Shown here in pieces: positions 11,969-24,587 of a stretch of 64,000 nucleotides of DNA. The notes under the pieces were generated by a model. It was given only the letters and a program-made list of their open reading frames with translations, made no database searches and was not told the DNA's origin. The position numbers were made by a program, and so were the translations under genes. The stretch's first letter is position 1, and each line of letters begins with the position of its first letter. The stretch is from Selaginella moellendorffii (Eukaryota > Streptophyta > Lycopodiopsida > Selaginellales > Selaginellaceae): assembly GCF_000143415.4 (NCBI RefSeq), contig NW_003314310.1, positions 552,611 to 616,610 of the forward strand, written 5' to 3'.

Positions 11969-13747
11969 TGTAAGCGACTAAATTTTCCATTCTACTTTAG
12001 TCACTTAACCACACCTCTGACCACTTGGAGGAGTCTCATTCACAACCTCCATAAGTCCAATCCAGGACTTGGGACTTGCTAGCCCCGAGAATGGCATCCA
12101 TGCCACTCAACATTTGCACTTGGTCCAAGTGCTCCACATGTCCGTTCCCATGACCGACACTCAAAGGTACCACCGACATAGCAGCCCATTACGCTAAGGC
12201 CATGCCCAATCACCTTTGCCACATTGGTAGTCCAATACCACTTGCATCACCGTCTTGGCTCTCCAAGACTAGGCAAACCATCCGTGAGTGGTCATCTCAG
12301 ATCCACTCCTTAGCATCCTTAGGATGCCCACCGACAAGGGGAATAACCTTCCCCAATATCCCTCTGTCAGTCCCCACCAAGTCCCTTTCTGCCCCTGGCC
12401 GTGTTTGCCAACACTGCCATTGGATCGAGACCCACAGGCCCGACCACTAAGTCCCACGGTCCTCTGGGACTTCCTCACCACACGACTGTGTCCTTGGTCA
12501 CTACCCCAGAGGACTGCTCCTCTTCCTTTCCACAGTCTGGGCCTTTGGGACAACATTTCGGAACACCGTGGCCTTACGCGAGCCACCTGGGTACTCTCCT
12601 CGCCTTCTGCCCTTGGGTGCTCTAGCCATGGGCTTAGAGCGGGTTCCGTTGAGCCACACCAGGTATCCAAGTAGGTAGTGCCACCCACACTTGGACTGGG
12701 AGCATCGGCCAGTCGATCTCCCGGGGGAACTAGAGCCGGCTCTTGAACACTTCACCAAGCTACCCCACTTGTCGGTCCGTGTTCACTCTAGTCTTGGACT
12801 TCCCAGTGGGCAGCTCATCACCCAACACTGGGTCCGGCCTTCCTGGGCCAAACTGGCCTTTCCTGGCCAAACTGGCTCCACTACAGTCCTCCCCCTACTA
12901 TACTTTTGGAGCTCACCAAACCCCCCAGGGTCTGGGAGACGAACGCTTTGGGCTTTCACCCTCTCAGGCTCCGGACTCGGACTCGGACTCGGACTCGGAC
13001 TCGGACTCGGGCTCGGGCTCGGTCTCGGCCTCGGCCTCGGTCTCGGTCTCGGTCCCGATCTCGGTCTCGGTCTCGGCTTCGGACTCCATCTCGGACTCCA
13101 TCTCGGACTCCATCTCGGACTCCATCTCGGACTCCAGCTTGGACTCCATCTCGGGTCCATCTCGGGTCCATCTCGGACTCCATCTCGGACTCCATCTCGG
13201 GTCCATCTCGGACTCCATCTCGGACTCCATTTCGGGTCCATCTCGGGTCCACCTCGGACTCCATCTCGGACTCCATCTCGGACTCCATCTCGGACTCCAT
13301 CTCGGGTCCATCTCGAACTCCACTTCGGACTCCAACTCGGGTCCATCTCGGGTCCACCTTGGACTCCACTTCGGACTCCATCTCGGACTCCATCTCGGGT
13401 CCATCTCGGACTCCACTTCGGACTCCAACTCGGGCCCATCTCGGACTCCACTTCGGACTCCAACTCGGGTCCATCTCGGACTCCACTTCGGACTCCAACT
13501 CGAGTCCATCTCGGACACTCCCACATGTCATGTGTTGGCCCTTTTGGGTCCCTTTTTAGAGCCTCGCCTTTTGCTCGCTTCGTGCTCGTTCCTCGAGCAC
13601 TTCGTTGGGAGTTTCACTCCCGCTCTTGACTTTTCAAGTCGGAGCTTTTGGTCCAAACGTGTTACGCTCGTTTGGCTCTCGCTTCGGCCACTACCATGTG
13701 GCGCCCTTCCGGCTCCACTTTGGGGCCTAGGGATTTTGTGTCTCACA
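11969..13747 (-). repeat. 3' LTR of element E
   Basis: On the minus strand it runs TGTGAGACAC ... GCTTACA. It contains a roughly 550-bp tandem array (12969-13515). It differs from the other LTR by one extra 12-bp array unit and scattered, mostly CpG-type, transitions. Confidence 0.88.
12969..13515. repeat. Hexamer/12-mer tandem array inside the E LTR
   Basis: The array starts as CGGACT and CGGTCT hexamers, becomes 12-mers of the type CGGACTCCATCT with 9-bp variants (CGGGTCCAT), and ends in CGGACTCCACTT / CGGACTCCAACT units. Unit lengths are multiples of three and no unit contains a stop triplet in any frame, so several frames on both strands stay open for hundreds of codons (Ser-Asp, Arg-Thr-Pro, Gly-Leu and Trp-Ser-Pro runs). 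These are compositional artefacts, not genes. Confidence 0.9.
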
Positions 13748-13763
13748 ACTCCACCACCCATAG
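13748..13763 (-). other. Purine tract next to the 3' LTR of element E
   Basis: The minus strand reads GGGTGGTGGAGT immediately before the LTR start TGTGAGA. It is almost identical to the tract before the 3' LTR of chromovirus G at 2433-2443. Confidence 0.6.
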
Positions 13764-16700
13764 ACGAAGTTCGATGTCCTCATCGAACGGTGAACCATTT
13801 TATAAAGTAACACCCGCATGTGTTACCATTTCCATCCTTGGCGCGTAGCCAATATTTGTCAATGGTGTGACCTTGAAGGCTCACCATGCCTTCTCCATAT
13901 TCGTCAATGGTTGGACATTGAAGGCTCACCATGCCTTTTGCATATCCTCTAAGGAGGGTAGTCTCTCCAACTTAGAGACTGATTGGACCACATATACTGG
14001 TTCTCTCCTTTTATTGGTTTAGTTCTCGCTAAACCTCTTAGAGACCCTTCTCTAAGTCAATCCCACTACTCTTTCTCGAGTAGTCTTAATTTCCATCGAT
14101 ATAACCTTTGCACTTTAGAACTTTGAATTTTGACTTCTTGGAGTCAATTTCCTAGGTGTCTCCGACATCTTGCCTTGCACCTTTTGTGCAACTCCACTTC
14201 CCATCCTAGGAAGTTCTCTACTCGAGGGCACCATCATCCTTTCTTCTATTTCGTGCCAAAGTTCCAGTTATCATACTTTGTGCTAGGGCTGTTCATGGCC
14301 CTATCATTTGGCTACCTTACCGCTCCCTCCCTTGGAGCTTCCACTTTCGCCAAATCGGAGCATTTCGGAATCCCTCCTTGGAAACACACTTCCTTTCCCG
14401 CAACTTGTTAGCGTCCAACACATTAGTGTTCCTCGCCTAACTTTGTCACTTGGATTCCTTCCAAGGGATTCCATGGCCCTATCTTGGCCACTCATCTTTT
14501 GCTCCTATCCGTTGATTGTTGCACCAAGCACCATCGAATCTCTACCTCCCTCCTTGAGGTATTGTTTCGGTTCCATAGCAAAGACTCTTCTTTGCCAAGT
14601 CCGAAGGATGTTCACCCCTAGTACGTCTCTTTAGCATCTTCTGCTATGGGCTCTATCCACGGCCCAACTTCGTGACCCTCCCATGGGTCTTTTATAGAGA
14701 CTACTTTCCTCGGACTCACTATGCCATCGCACGGACATAGTTTATTTCCCTTAGGTGCTCTTCCCACTTGGTCATCACGACCAAGCCACACCACCTTAAA
14801 CAGTTCAATTTCAACATTTTGAACCAGGAACTTCATTCCTTAGCCAACCAAGGACCTTGTCCTTATCTGGCCATAAGATCAACTGGTGATCTCACCTTGG
14901 CACCTTAACAGAGTTGCCAAGAGGTACTTGGTCTTCTAGATCTCCAAGTTGTTGACTATAACCCCGGGGGCATCCCCCACACTTGGCGGTGCACCCAAGC
15001 TAGCCCTTACGGCCAAGGGTTCATAGCAACTGAGATTAGGTGTCCCCATCTCACTCACCACGACCTTGGTGCCACTTGCACCAAAGTGGTCAAGTTAGAT
15101 ATGCTGAGCTTTCACACTAAGCAATCTAACCGTGCATCACGACTCCGAGGCATCCCTCGCTTGGCAATGTGCCCAAACCAGTCTCCCCACTGAGAGTCCA
15201 TGACCACCGAAATATGAGTGTCCTCATATTCCAAACCATCACCACGCCCTAGTGATTTGGGACTCGAACCCAAGCACTAGAGGGTCGGGACTCGAACCCA
15301 ACCTCCATATATGCATCTACGGACGGCATCACACAAGATGCCTGGCGTGACTCCCCACGCCGGTGCACCAACTTATTTTTAAAGTGTGCTACAGATCACA
15401 GTTTAGGAACCTAGTTCCTCCACACTGCCAAGTCCTCTCACTTGACATGTCTGTGATCATGCATGCACTCTTCCATGCTCGGCCCCATGGCCCACCCTTT
15501 TTGAAGTTATCACCTTCAACTAGGGTATTTGTTCCCCCGACGTGCCAATCTCGCTTGGCAAGTCCTCCGACCACTGTAACATGGTTCCTGCATAAGCGTG
15601 AAAGTCCTTGACCATCGACTTTCGTTCAAAGCCCTCTCTTTGAACACTCGGGAACTACTTCCCTAACCTTGATAACCTTGCCTCATGGCAAGCTTCAAGA
15701 CCACGCTTCTGCTGCGCCACTCTGATTTCGCGCGTTCCATGAACCATTTACACTTGGCATTTCTAGGTACTAAGCTACCTAAAATCGTCTTTGGGAACCT
15801 TGAAGGAACTCTGTCCCTCAGCTTGCTAAGGCCTCCCTTTTTGCAAGCCTTCTAAATGCCACCTAGTCTAACATGGACAATTCCATATTTTAGACTCTCC
15901 ATGGCATCACGGTTGCTAGCGGCAACACCCTCGAGCCCCCACTTGATTCTCCACTCCCAACTGGCATAACCAACCTTGATTATGCCCTTTGATTCCTACG
16001 GTTCGGTTCTATCCCCTTACTTCTTGCTTTTTGGCTTCACACCTTTCCTTTGGTCATTCTCCTCTAGACCAGGAGGATAGCTTTGCACTTTCTATCATGC
16101 TTTAGCAAGTATTCTTAGGGATGAACCTACCCAATAGCCTAGGGAGTGGTTCCTCAATCCGGGTATGCTCACCTTATAATCCCACACACTGGGATTACAT
16201 TGTTGCTTATGGGCCTTTACATGCCCATCACTAGCCTTGCCAAAATTCCATTTTTGGTTTTGTCCAACTCGGGTAGACAGTCCTCTCCTGTCTCCGTAAC
16301 CTTGGACATTTGGATAGCACCTTCTATCCATCATTCGCTAGGGACTTAGCCCCTTGGGCTTTATCCATTGCCCTCGCGACATCAAACAGCACCTTCTGGT
16401 GTTCTAGAGTGTTCGGGTGTCCCAATGATGGCTTTTTGACAATGAGTATTTCCTTTTATGACATTGACTTATTATATCGCAACACAAGCAACTTATCCCC
16501 CGTAAGGGTATATCCAACTTCCCTATGCTATTAAGAAGTCTTGGGTAGCTACTTTCTACCCGTTTAACCAGTTATTTTGCACCTCTTGCTTAGTTGCCTC
16601 ATAGTTGTCAAGTCCTACAACTCATTGCTTGGTGCTTTCACACCTCCATCATTATCTGGGTCACCACACTCCAACTGCATGCTCTGCAGCTTAGGCTATG

Positions 16701-17830
16701 CCATTCCCATTTCCATTGGGATTCCTTTGGCAAGGGGTTCTCATGAACCCACCAACATAGCCTCAAGGTATCACACCTTGGCACATTTGGTGTCTCCACA
16801 CCATCGGCTCCACGAGCCTACCTCTATGACATTTCCCCTTGTGTCTAAGTCTTTGCCAAGACCAACACCGCTCTTTCTCATGCCAACCATCCGTTAGCAC
16901 TGCACCATAGAGGTCACACACAACTCTATGTCAAAGTTGTTTTCTTCTGGGAACACCTTTCCCATAACTTTAGCATGGCACATTTTGCCATCGATGAGAT
17001 ACCCTCTGTTCTCATCCTTAGATCCTATGATCCCCCCCCCCATCCTTTGTGGGGTACAACACACCTCAGTCCAAATGCTTCCATCAGTCCTTTTAAGACC
17101 ATCCGTTGACTCTACTTAAGTCATCCAGCAGTTTTGGACTTGGTTAATCCACAGACCCGTAAGGTCCTACTTGTGAGGCACTAGCTCACTGGAATACACT
17201 TCTTGCATTCCTGTCCTACTCAAAAGGACTATTTTCACAAGTGTTACTCCGACACTTGATTTTGTTCTCTGGGGGCAACCTTTGCCCCTTAGGACTACTT
17301 GTCCATGTGATGAGAACACCAACTCATCCACTTAATACACCCCCAACTCCTTGGGTTGTTCCAGCATTTATTAGAGGTAGCCCCGGCTACCTTTTCAAGG
17401 ACTTGAGTCCTCTTCCGTATTTGACCTCCCACGGTCATTACTTCTGGTCTCACATTCATGAGCACCAACCTCAACTATATGAGAAAAATCTTGTGACTCC
17501 TTTATTGCTTTGGAGTCTTTATCTTTCCCGTGATCCCAACTGTAGTTGTTTACCACAACTACATTAGCCAGTTTGCTAAGTCAAACGCTCATCTGGATCA
17601 CATCCTCAACTCTTTGAGGAAAACCATATACTGTTCCCAAGATCCCAAAGTCGTTCCATTATTGGCCCTTTTCTATCCACCACCTCGTCTACAAGTTCAC
17701 ACATGAACTGTAATGGAGAGCCATGTCTTCCCGACTTGCTACTCCTCAAGGATAGGCCCACTCCTCGGACCTTCCGATGCCAACACTAGTGGTGATATAC
17801 TTGAGCACCAATAAAAGTCGGACTAAGGAA
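13764..17830 (-). other. Non-coding interior of element E
   Basis: No gag, protease, RT, RNase H or integrase motif is visible on either strand. The longest frames (at most 108 codons) show no similarity to known domains. On the minus strand the stretch about 15310-14950 carries two diverged copies of a module also found once in the tail of chromovirus G (2190-2390). The module holds T-arm-like hairpins, GGGCGTGGTGA, GGACAC, and a GGGGGATGC ... ATAGTCAACAA ending. Confidence 0.65.
14950..15310 (-). repeat. Tandem copies of a module shared with chromovirus G
   Basis: Read on the minus strand, 15310-15120 and 15075-14945 each align with 2190-2390 of element G. Landmarks in order are GGAGGTTGGGTTCGAGTCCC (first copy only), GGCGTGGTGA or GTCGTGGTGAG, GGACAC, a GGGGATGC-type motif, and ATAGTCAACAA (second copy). 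The match is by eye and gapped. Confidence 0.6.
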
Positions 17831-17844
17831 CAGCTCCAATACCA
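17831..17844 (-). other. Primer-binding site of element E
   Basis: The minus strand reads TGGTATTGGAGCTG three bases after the LTR end. That is two mismatches from the initiator-Met consensus TGGTATCAGAGC. It shows that E is in minus orientation. Confidence 0.7.
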
Positions 17845-17847
17845 AAT

Positions 17848-19614
17848 TGTAAACGACTAAATTTTCCATTCTACTTTAGTCACTTAACCACACCTCTGAC
17901 CACTTGGAGGAATCTCATTCACAACCTCCATAAGTCCAATCCAGGACTTGGGACTTGCTAGCCCCGAGAATGGCATCCATGCCACTCAACATTTGCACTT
18001 GGTCCAAGTGCTCCACATGTCCGTTCCCATGACCGACACTCAAAGGTACCACCGACATAGCAGCCCATTACGCTAAGGCCATGCCCAATCACCTTTGCCA
18101 CACTGGTAGTCCAATACCACTTGCATCACCGTCTTGGCTCTCCAAGACTAGGCAAACCATCCGTGAGTGGTCATCTCAGATCCACTCCTTAGCATCCTTA
18201 GGATGCCCACCGACAAGGGGAATAACTTTCCCCAATATCCCTCTGTCAGTCCCCACTAAGTCCCTTTCTGCCCCTGGCCGTGTTTGCCAACACTGCCATT
18301 GGATCGAGACCCACAGGCCCGACCACTAAGTCCCACGGTCCTCTGGGACTTCCTCACCACACGACTGTGTCCTTGGTCACTACCCCAGAGGACTGCTCCT
18401 CTTCCTTTCCACAGTCTGGGCCTTTGGGACAACATTTCGGAACACCGTGGCCTTACGCAAGCCACCTGGGTACTCTCCTCGCCTTCTGCCCTTGGGTGCT
18501 CTAGCCATGGGCTTAGAGCGGGTTCCGTTGAGCCACACCAGGTATCCAAGTAGGTAGTGCCACCCACACTTGGACTGGGAGCATCGGCCAGTCGATCTCC
18601 CGGGGGAACTAGAGCCGGCTCTTGAACACTTCACCAAGCTACCCCACTTGTCGGTCCGTGTTCACTCTAGTCTTGGACTTCCCAGTGGGCAGCTCATCAC
18701 CCAACACTGGGTCCGGCCTTCCTGGGCCAAACTGGCCTTTCCTGGCCAAACTGGCTCCACTACAGTCCTCCCCCTACTATACTTTTGGAGCTCACCAAAC
18801 CCCCCAGGGTCTGGGAGACGAACGCTTTGGGCTTTCACCCTCTCAGGCTCCAGACTCGGACTCGGACTCGGACTCGGACTCGGACTCGGGCTCGGGCTCG
18901 GTCTCGGCCTCGGCCTCGGTCTCGGTCTCGGTCCCGATCTCGGTCTCGGTCTCGGCTTCGGACTCCATCTCGGACTCCATCTCGGACTCCATCTCGGACT
19001 CCATCTCGGACTCCAGCTTGGACTCCATCTCGGGTCCATCTCGGGTCCATCTCGGACTCCATCTCGGACTCCATCTCGGGTCCATCTCGGACTCCATCTC
19101 GGACTCCATTTCGGGTCCATCTCGGGTCCACCTCGGACTCCATCTCAGACTCCATCTCGGACTCCATCTCGGGTCCATCTCGAACTCCACTTCGGACTCC
19201 AACTCGGGTCCATCTCGGGTCCACCTTGGACTCCACTTTGGACTCCATCTCGGACTCCATCTCGGGTCCATCTCGGACTCCACTTCGGACTCCAACTCGG
19301 GTCCATCTCGGACTCCACTTCGGACTCCAACTCGGGTCCATCTCGGACTCCACTTCGGACTCCAACTCGAGTCCATCTCGGACACTCCCACATGTCATGT
19401 GTTGGCCCTTTTGGGTCCCTTTTTGGAGCCTCGCCTTTTGCTCGCTTCGTGCTCGTTCCTCGAGCACTTCGTTGGGAGTTCCACTTCCGCTCTTGACTTT
19501 TCAAGTCGGAGCTTTTGGTCCAAACGTGTTACACTCGTTTGGCTCTCGCTTCGGCCACTACCATGTGGCGCCCTTCCGGCTCCACTTTGGGGCCTAGGGA
19601 TTTTGTGTCTCACA
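17848..19614 (-). repeat. 5' LTR of element E
   Basis: Nearly identical partner of 11969-13747. It carries the same tandem array at 18848-19382, one 12-bp unit shorter. It ends at the target duplication CTGGT. Confidence 0.88.
18848..19382. repeat. Tandem array in the 5' LTR of element E
   Basis: Same hexamer/12-mer architecture as 12969-13515. The missing 12-mer lies in the CGGACTCCATCT block around 19130-19170, as expected for slippage or unequal exchange. All long frames here are artefacts of the repeat. Confidence 0.9.
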
Positions 19615-20052
19615 CTGGTCACATCACCCGCCTCTCTGTCGATATTCCTTATTCCGTTTAAAAGGGCGTGACCATGTAAACAACTCTAATTACCTATTTA
19701 TAGTAGTCTATCTAAACCTTACCAACAGGTTTGGTTTCTTTGCTTGGGAGGGTTGGGGCCTCTAGCTTCTTTCTCTATGCCACCTGCGAGCAGGGGCATA
19801 TCACACTTTTGTAAGCTAGGTGACACTCAGAGCAACAAGGGTGGCTAACTCCGTTAGTCATTTCCTTATCGGCGATGGCCGGAAGGTGTCTGAGCTGGTA
19901 GTGCATCCGCGTTAAACAAAGAAGTTGCCTCCTAACTCATTTAAGTTGGTGCATTTCTCACATAGTGTGAATACTATGAACTTTTTCTGGAGGTATTTCC
20001 TTGGTGGTATTCTAGACTGGAGTATGCATCGACAAGGACGTCAATCTTCTCT

Positions 20053-20064
20053 AAGGGGGGAGAG
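20053..20064 (+). other. Polypurine tract of element D copy 2
   Basis: AAGGGGGGAGAG directly precedes the 3' LTR start TGTCGTGAATG. The equivalent tract in copy 3 is at 25598-25610. Confidence 0.75.
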
Positions 20065-21203
20065 TGTCGTGAATGTGACTTTAGGTATCAAAAGTTACCT
20101 GTCGACTAATCCTTTGGGATATTCTTTCCTTACTGCCATGACGGCAGGAGGTCGGTATTGCTGGATCCTTTATTAGTCTCTGCCTAAGCTAGTTGAGAAA
20201 CTGGTCTTCATATGTGCACTTGACCAGATGAGCATAAGGACGGAATTCCTAAGTGCTATTAGTCAAGCATACTTGACCTAGTTAGAGAAACTCATTCATT
20301 GACTTGCACTTGCTAGTGTTGGGAACCCCCACAATATTGAGCTTGGTCCCTTAATATTCACAAGATGTTAGCTTACCGTGTTTGCCAAACACCCTCGCTA
20401 TCATGCCCTTTGTGTTAGTCTTATTTCGGTCCCAAATGCTATTTATGGAAAGTGTCCAAATTCACTCATTTGGCATATCTACAGAATGTAGAGATTGTCC
20501 TGAACATAATGGTGTTTGTCCCATGTCCAAATTCGCAATCTAAGGATATTCCATATTTAGTAAGTTTCAAGCTTGTCCCAGAGACTAACTTCTGATACTA
20601 AGGGAGGTTTGGAGTGAAAGCCCAAAGCGTGTGTTCCTCGCAGGGGGTGGGGATATGCGGGGTTTCAAATGTATAGTAGGGATAGTGGGTAGGTCAGGCA
20701 TGGCTGACCAATCTGAGGCATAGTCTAGCTCCTACTTGCGTGCCTGTCCTTGTTTTGCGTGTTGGGTTTAAACCCAAGTTCCACACTATGCTAGCTAGTG
20801 GAGTACCCATGTCCTTGCGTTATGACACCGGTATATTGAAATAATGCCAGATTCTGTTTGTCTTCGTTTTGTGTGCTGGTCCTGGCATTGGGATGCTGGT
20901 TGCTCTAAGACTGTTCTAAGTCGCTCCAGGCTCCTGTTCCTATGCTCCTTGGGCTATACACTCAGGAGTCATTTCGTGCTCCAATGCCATTGCTCATTGA
21001 CTCCATGCTTGGGAGTTTGGCACCGTTCCTTCATTCAGTGGCCCAAAGCCCTGAAATTCGGGTTCCACACCACTGTCCTTTGGACACATGGCATGTAGCA
21101 CATAGCATGTGACATGTGGCACATGGAGGGCTTAGGTTTTACTTCCGTGGTTATTCTATGGTAAATCACTATAGGATAAAGGGTAAAAACCACGTGCACT
21201 ACA
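20065..21203 (+). repeat. 3' LTR of element D copy 2
   Basis: TGTCGTGAATG ... GTGCACTACA, followed by the target duplication AATAA. It is 1139 bp and is the most complete D LTR in the window. Confidence 0.82.
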
Positions 21204-21343
21204 AATAACAAATAAAAGTCAAAGAGATCAATATACTTCTACGTAAGTTAGTCCATTGCTATAACACAAATATTGTATAAGTGATCTGAAAAAGGAAGAG
21301 ATGAACAAAAAGTAAATATAGTAGGAAGTAATAATAAGACAAA
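21204..21343 (-). pseudogene. Family A pol fragment, minus strand (right part of the D copy 2 target)
   Basis: Continues the minus-strand family A sequence of 6361-6468. Its reverse complement follows element A at about 39095-39190, the end of the protease-RT spacer including the region before GAKIT. With D copy 2 removed, the two halves join in register across the AATAA duplication. Confidence 0.72.
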
Positions 21344-24300
21344 AGATACCAAATCGGTATTACTAGACCCTTTATTAGTCTCTCTTATTCAAGTGTTAGT
21401 AAACTGAATTTAACATTTATCCTTAGCCAGATGAGCATAAGAAAAGAATTCCTAAGTGCCTATTTAACCAAACATACTTAACCTGGTTTGCTAGTTCTCT
21501 ATTTGTTTTATCTTGCACTCACTTGACAAGAACCTTTATTATAGTGAGTTTTGTTCCTTAATACTTGCTAAGTGATAGCTTACCATATCTATCAAAACAT
21601 TTTTATTATCATTCTCCATATATTGGTTCTATTTGGTCTTATTTACTATTTATGGAAAGTGTCTAAATTTATTAGTTAGGCATAGCAATTGAATGTAAAG
21701 ATTGTCCTAAACACAATAGTGTATTCACAATTTACAAATTCACATTGTCCAAATTCACAATCTAACATTATTCTATATTTAATAATTTTTTATGATTATC
21801 CTAGAGACTAACTCTTATGAGTGGGGTGAAAGCCCAAAATGTATGTTCCTCGAAGGTGGGTCAAACCCAAACTTTATATCACGCTAACTAGTGGAGTACC
21901 TATATCTTTGTATTAAACCACTGGTATGTTGAAATAGTGCTAAACTCTATTTGTCCATTTTGCATGTTGATCCTAACAATGGGATGTTAGATTGTTCTAA
22001 TGACATACCATGCTCTTATCCTTTCACTCTTTGGGCTATTATGAGTTGTATTGTGCTCCAGTTCCTTGCATTTGGTTAAACTCTATAAAAGTAATGAGTT
22101 ATCTCTAATCTTGACTTAATTTTGGTAGTCTTACACCTTAATTAAGGATGGTGATGTTCAATTTGATTGTTTGTGGTTGAAATGTTAGTACCAGTATTAT
22201 AGCCTTGTCTATTAAGAACATATATAAGTCCATCTCATAGTCTTTACTTTAATTTTAACTAAGTGTTAATTATTCATAACTAGCCTATTAAGTTTTTTGG
22301 TAGTGCTTAGAGTTATTGGCTAGATGTGTTAATAGGCTTATTACTGTATAATTGGATTCAAGTAGTCATTTTATCCATATTTGTCAATGATCCTTTATGT
22401 TGTATATGAAGTGTTACCTTTCTATTAGGCAGATATATGATATAATGACTTGAGTTTAGTATTTGGGTTTTGTGAAGGTAAGTTGAAGAATAATTATTGG
22501 TTTCTTTATGAGTAGTGATTGCTTGTAGAAGACTATTAACACTTACTTCACTTAATAATGATTTAATGATGATGGGCTTGCTTATTGGATAATATTGTGG
22601 AGGATTATGTCATTGGCTTTGTATAGTTTTTCCATTTTACCACTTTGTTTCCATCTTTTATAAATGTTGTTTGGTTGCATTTAGTCTAGTGTTGAATTGC
22701 ATTAATTCTTAGATATAGTGAATTAGTTCTTGGTGATGTATTAGCTATAGCAGAGTGTTGTTGAAAGATTAGTCTTGAATATTGAATAAAATATTTTCAA
22801 CCTTGGTTAACTTGGTTGTTAGAGAGCATTAAGTAATGGTTCACTTTTGCTTTCTAATAGCTTGTTCTAGTGTTAAAGTGATGCCTTGACTTTGACATTA
22901 TTAGCATTGAGATTAGAGTGGGATGAAATGTTTCTCCATAGGCATACTGAAGAAGTTATATTTTCCATCTGTAGTGATATAGGTGTTGGTGATTAGTTGG
23001 GCCTATTGGAGATTGATATTTCATTTTGCTAATCTTGATGAAAATTATATTAATAATTGACTATGAATTTTATATCATTAGCATTCATTCATTTTGCTAG
23101 TTAGCAAGTTTGGTGGCATTCAAATGAATTGAGTGGTAAGTTAAGTTAATTATATTCTAGATGAGACTGTTTAGTAAAGGTTGAGCTTTGGCTTTTCCTT
23201 GAAATATGATTTAATCATGGACTATGTTATCTTTGCAAGAGGAAAAGTTAATGATCAATTGAAGTTAGATCCTTATTAGAATTGTGTTGAGGTTATATCA
23301 ATTATTAATGATTCTTTTTGTGCTTGTAATTAAGTGCGTTATCTCTTGACATAGAAGATAGATTCATAGAAGATTGTTTAATGATCATAACTTTATTATA
23401 TTTGACTTTTAGATTGATGTAAATATACTCTTCCTTAGGTTTTGCATTATAATGTTTAGATTATAGATGTGTTGAGGAGGATATTATATGTTGTACCATG
23501 ATTAATTTTTTGGCATTAAAGTTGGTTTATATGAGATTCATAATCATTGATAAGCAAGACTTGGTTACTTCTAGCTTTTGGTTTTTTGAGTTTTCATGCT
23601 CATTGTTCCATTTATTAAAAGTTGTTAAGGAAAGCATTTTTTTTATTAGTTCTGATATTTATATTGGTATTTTACATCTGGAGATAATTAGTGATGATCT
23701 AGGATAATTAATTATCCTTGTCAAAGGTTTGGTTAAGTATTGTTGCTATTAAATGATTTTATATTCTCTAAGATAGTGGATTACTTCTTCAACAATAATT
23801 ATGTATCTCTTTATTGATGGGATGATTGATGATCTTTCATAATAGTTAAATATTTTCTTAAATAACTTTTAACTTTTTGTATTACCACATATTCTTTGTT
23901 GTTTGCGTTAGATTAATTTTATAGGTTTGAGATATTAGTAGGCTGTTACTAACACTTATTGAAGCAACTTGAGTTCCTTAATATGGTTGACTGGGACCTA
24001 TTGAAATTAACTAGTGTAGTGGTTGGTATAAATGAGTGTTTGTTAGCCCTTATGACATTTATTTTATTCTGTTGATTATTATTAAAGTTGGTTCTATTAG
24101 ATTAGGATGTTATTTCCTTCAGAGATACATTTGTGAGTATTTTAGTTGTTTAATTGATAATACTTTGTGTTCTTTGAACTATCTTCTGTAAGTTGTTTAG
24201 TATGTTATCTATAATATGTAGTAGTTCTATTTTATCATTAAGTTTCCTTGATAATATCCTTAGTATCAAATTTTATTGGATGGTTTATTCTATATTTTTA

Positions 24301-24587
24301 AATTATTATGATCTTAATGGTTCTTATATATTGGATGATAAATCACTTGGAGTACTTTTATGTTCCAATATCGGACTTATTCACTAATAATTTAGTCTTT
24401 AAGATATCATTGTCTCTGACTTTGATATTATACATCTATTGATCTTTGGGTTTGGGCCAATATAGGCAAATTGGCTTTGGCACTTTATATGCATGATAAA
24501 ATCTTTAGTCATAGGGTAATTATTATAGACTGGTTATATCACCCACCTCTCTCTCTCAATATTCCTTATTCTGTTAAAATGTGTAAA

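Larger units (their letters stand above)
11969..19614 (-). mobile_element. Element E: complete coding-free LTR retroelement nested in D copy 2
   Basis: LTRs at 11969-13747 (1779 bp) and 17848-19614 (1767 bp) flank 4.1 kb of interior. The flanks CGGGT (11964-11968) and CTGGT (19615-19619) are a 5-bp target duplication with one change. The intact site (GACTGGT) is seen in D copy 3 at about 24529. The primer site, on the minus strand at 17831-17844, sets the orientation: the right-hand LTR is the 5' LTR. By eye the LTRs differ by about a dozen transitions and one 12-bp repeat unit, so this is one of the youngest insertions here. No retroviral protein is encoded in any frame. Confidence 0.88.
6469..21203 (+). 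mobile_element. Element D copy 2: complete coding-free LTR retroelement with a nested insertion
   Basis: It is bounded by LTRs at 6469-7467 and 20065-21203 and by a perfect 5-bp target duplication, AATAA (6464-6468 and 21204-21208). An initiator-Met primer site follows the 5' LTR and a purine tract precedes the 3' LTR. Without the 7.6-kb nested element E, it is about 7.1 kb. The roughly 4.9-kb interior (7468-11968 plus 19620-20064) has no ORF resembling gag, protease, RT, RNase H or integrase in any frame. This is the form of a non-autonomous large retrotransposon derivative (LARD). The 5' LTR is about 140 bp shorter because of a deletion at a G run near 7000. Confidence 0.85.

Noticed and set aside
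12969-13515. CRISPR-like regular array
   Set aside because: Units of 6-12 bp without spacers, inside an LTR of a plant retroelement. This is not a CRISPR structure.
12691-13810. Long overlapping ORFs of 190-355 codons on both strands (again at 18570-19671)
   Set aside because: They are produced by the stop-free 6/12-bp array inside the two E LTRs. Several frames are open at once and the protein text is simple repeats, so none is a gene.
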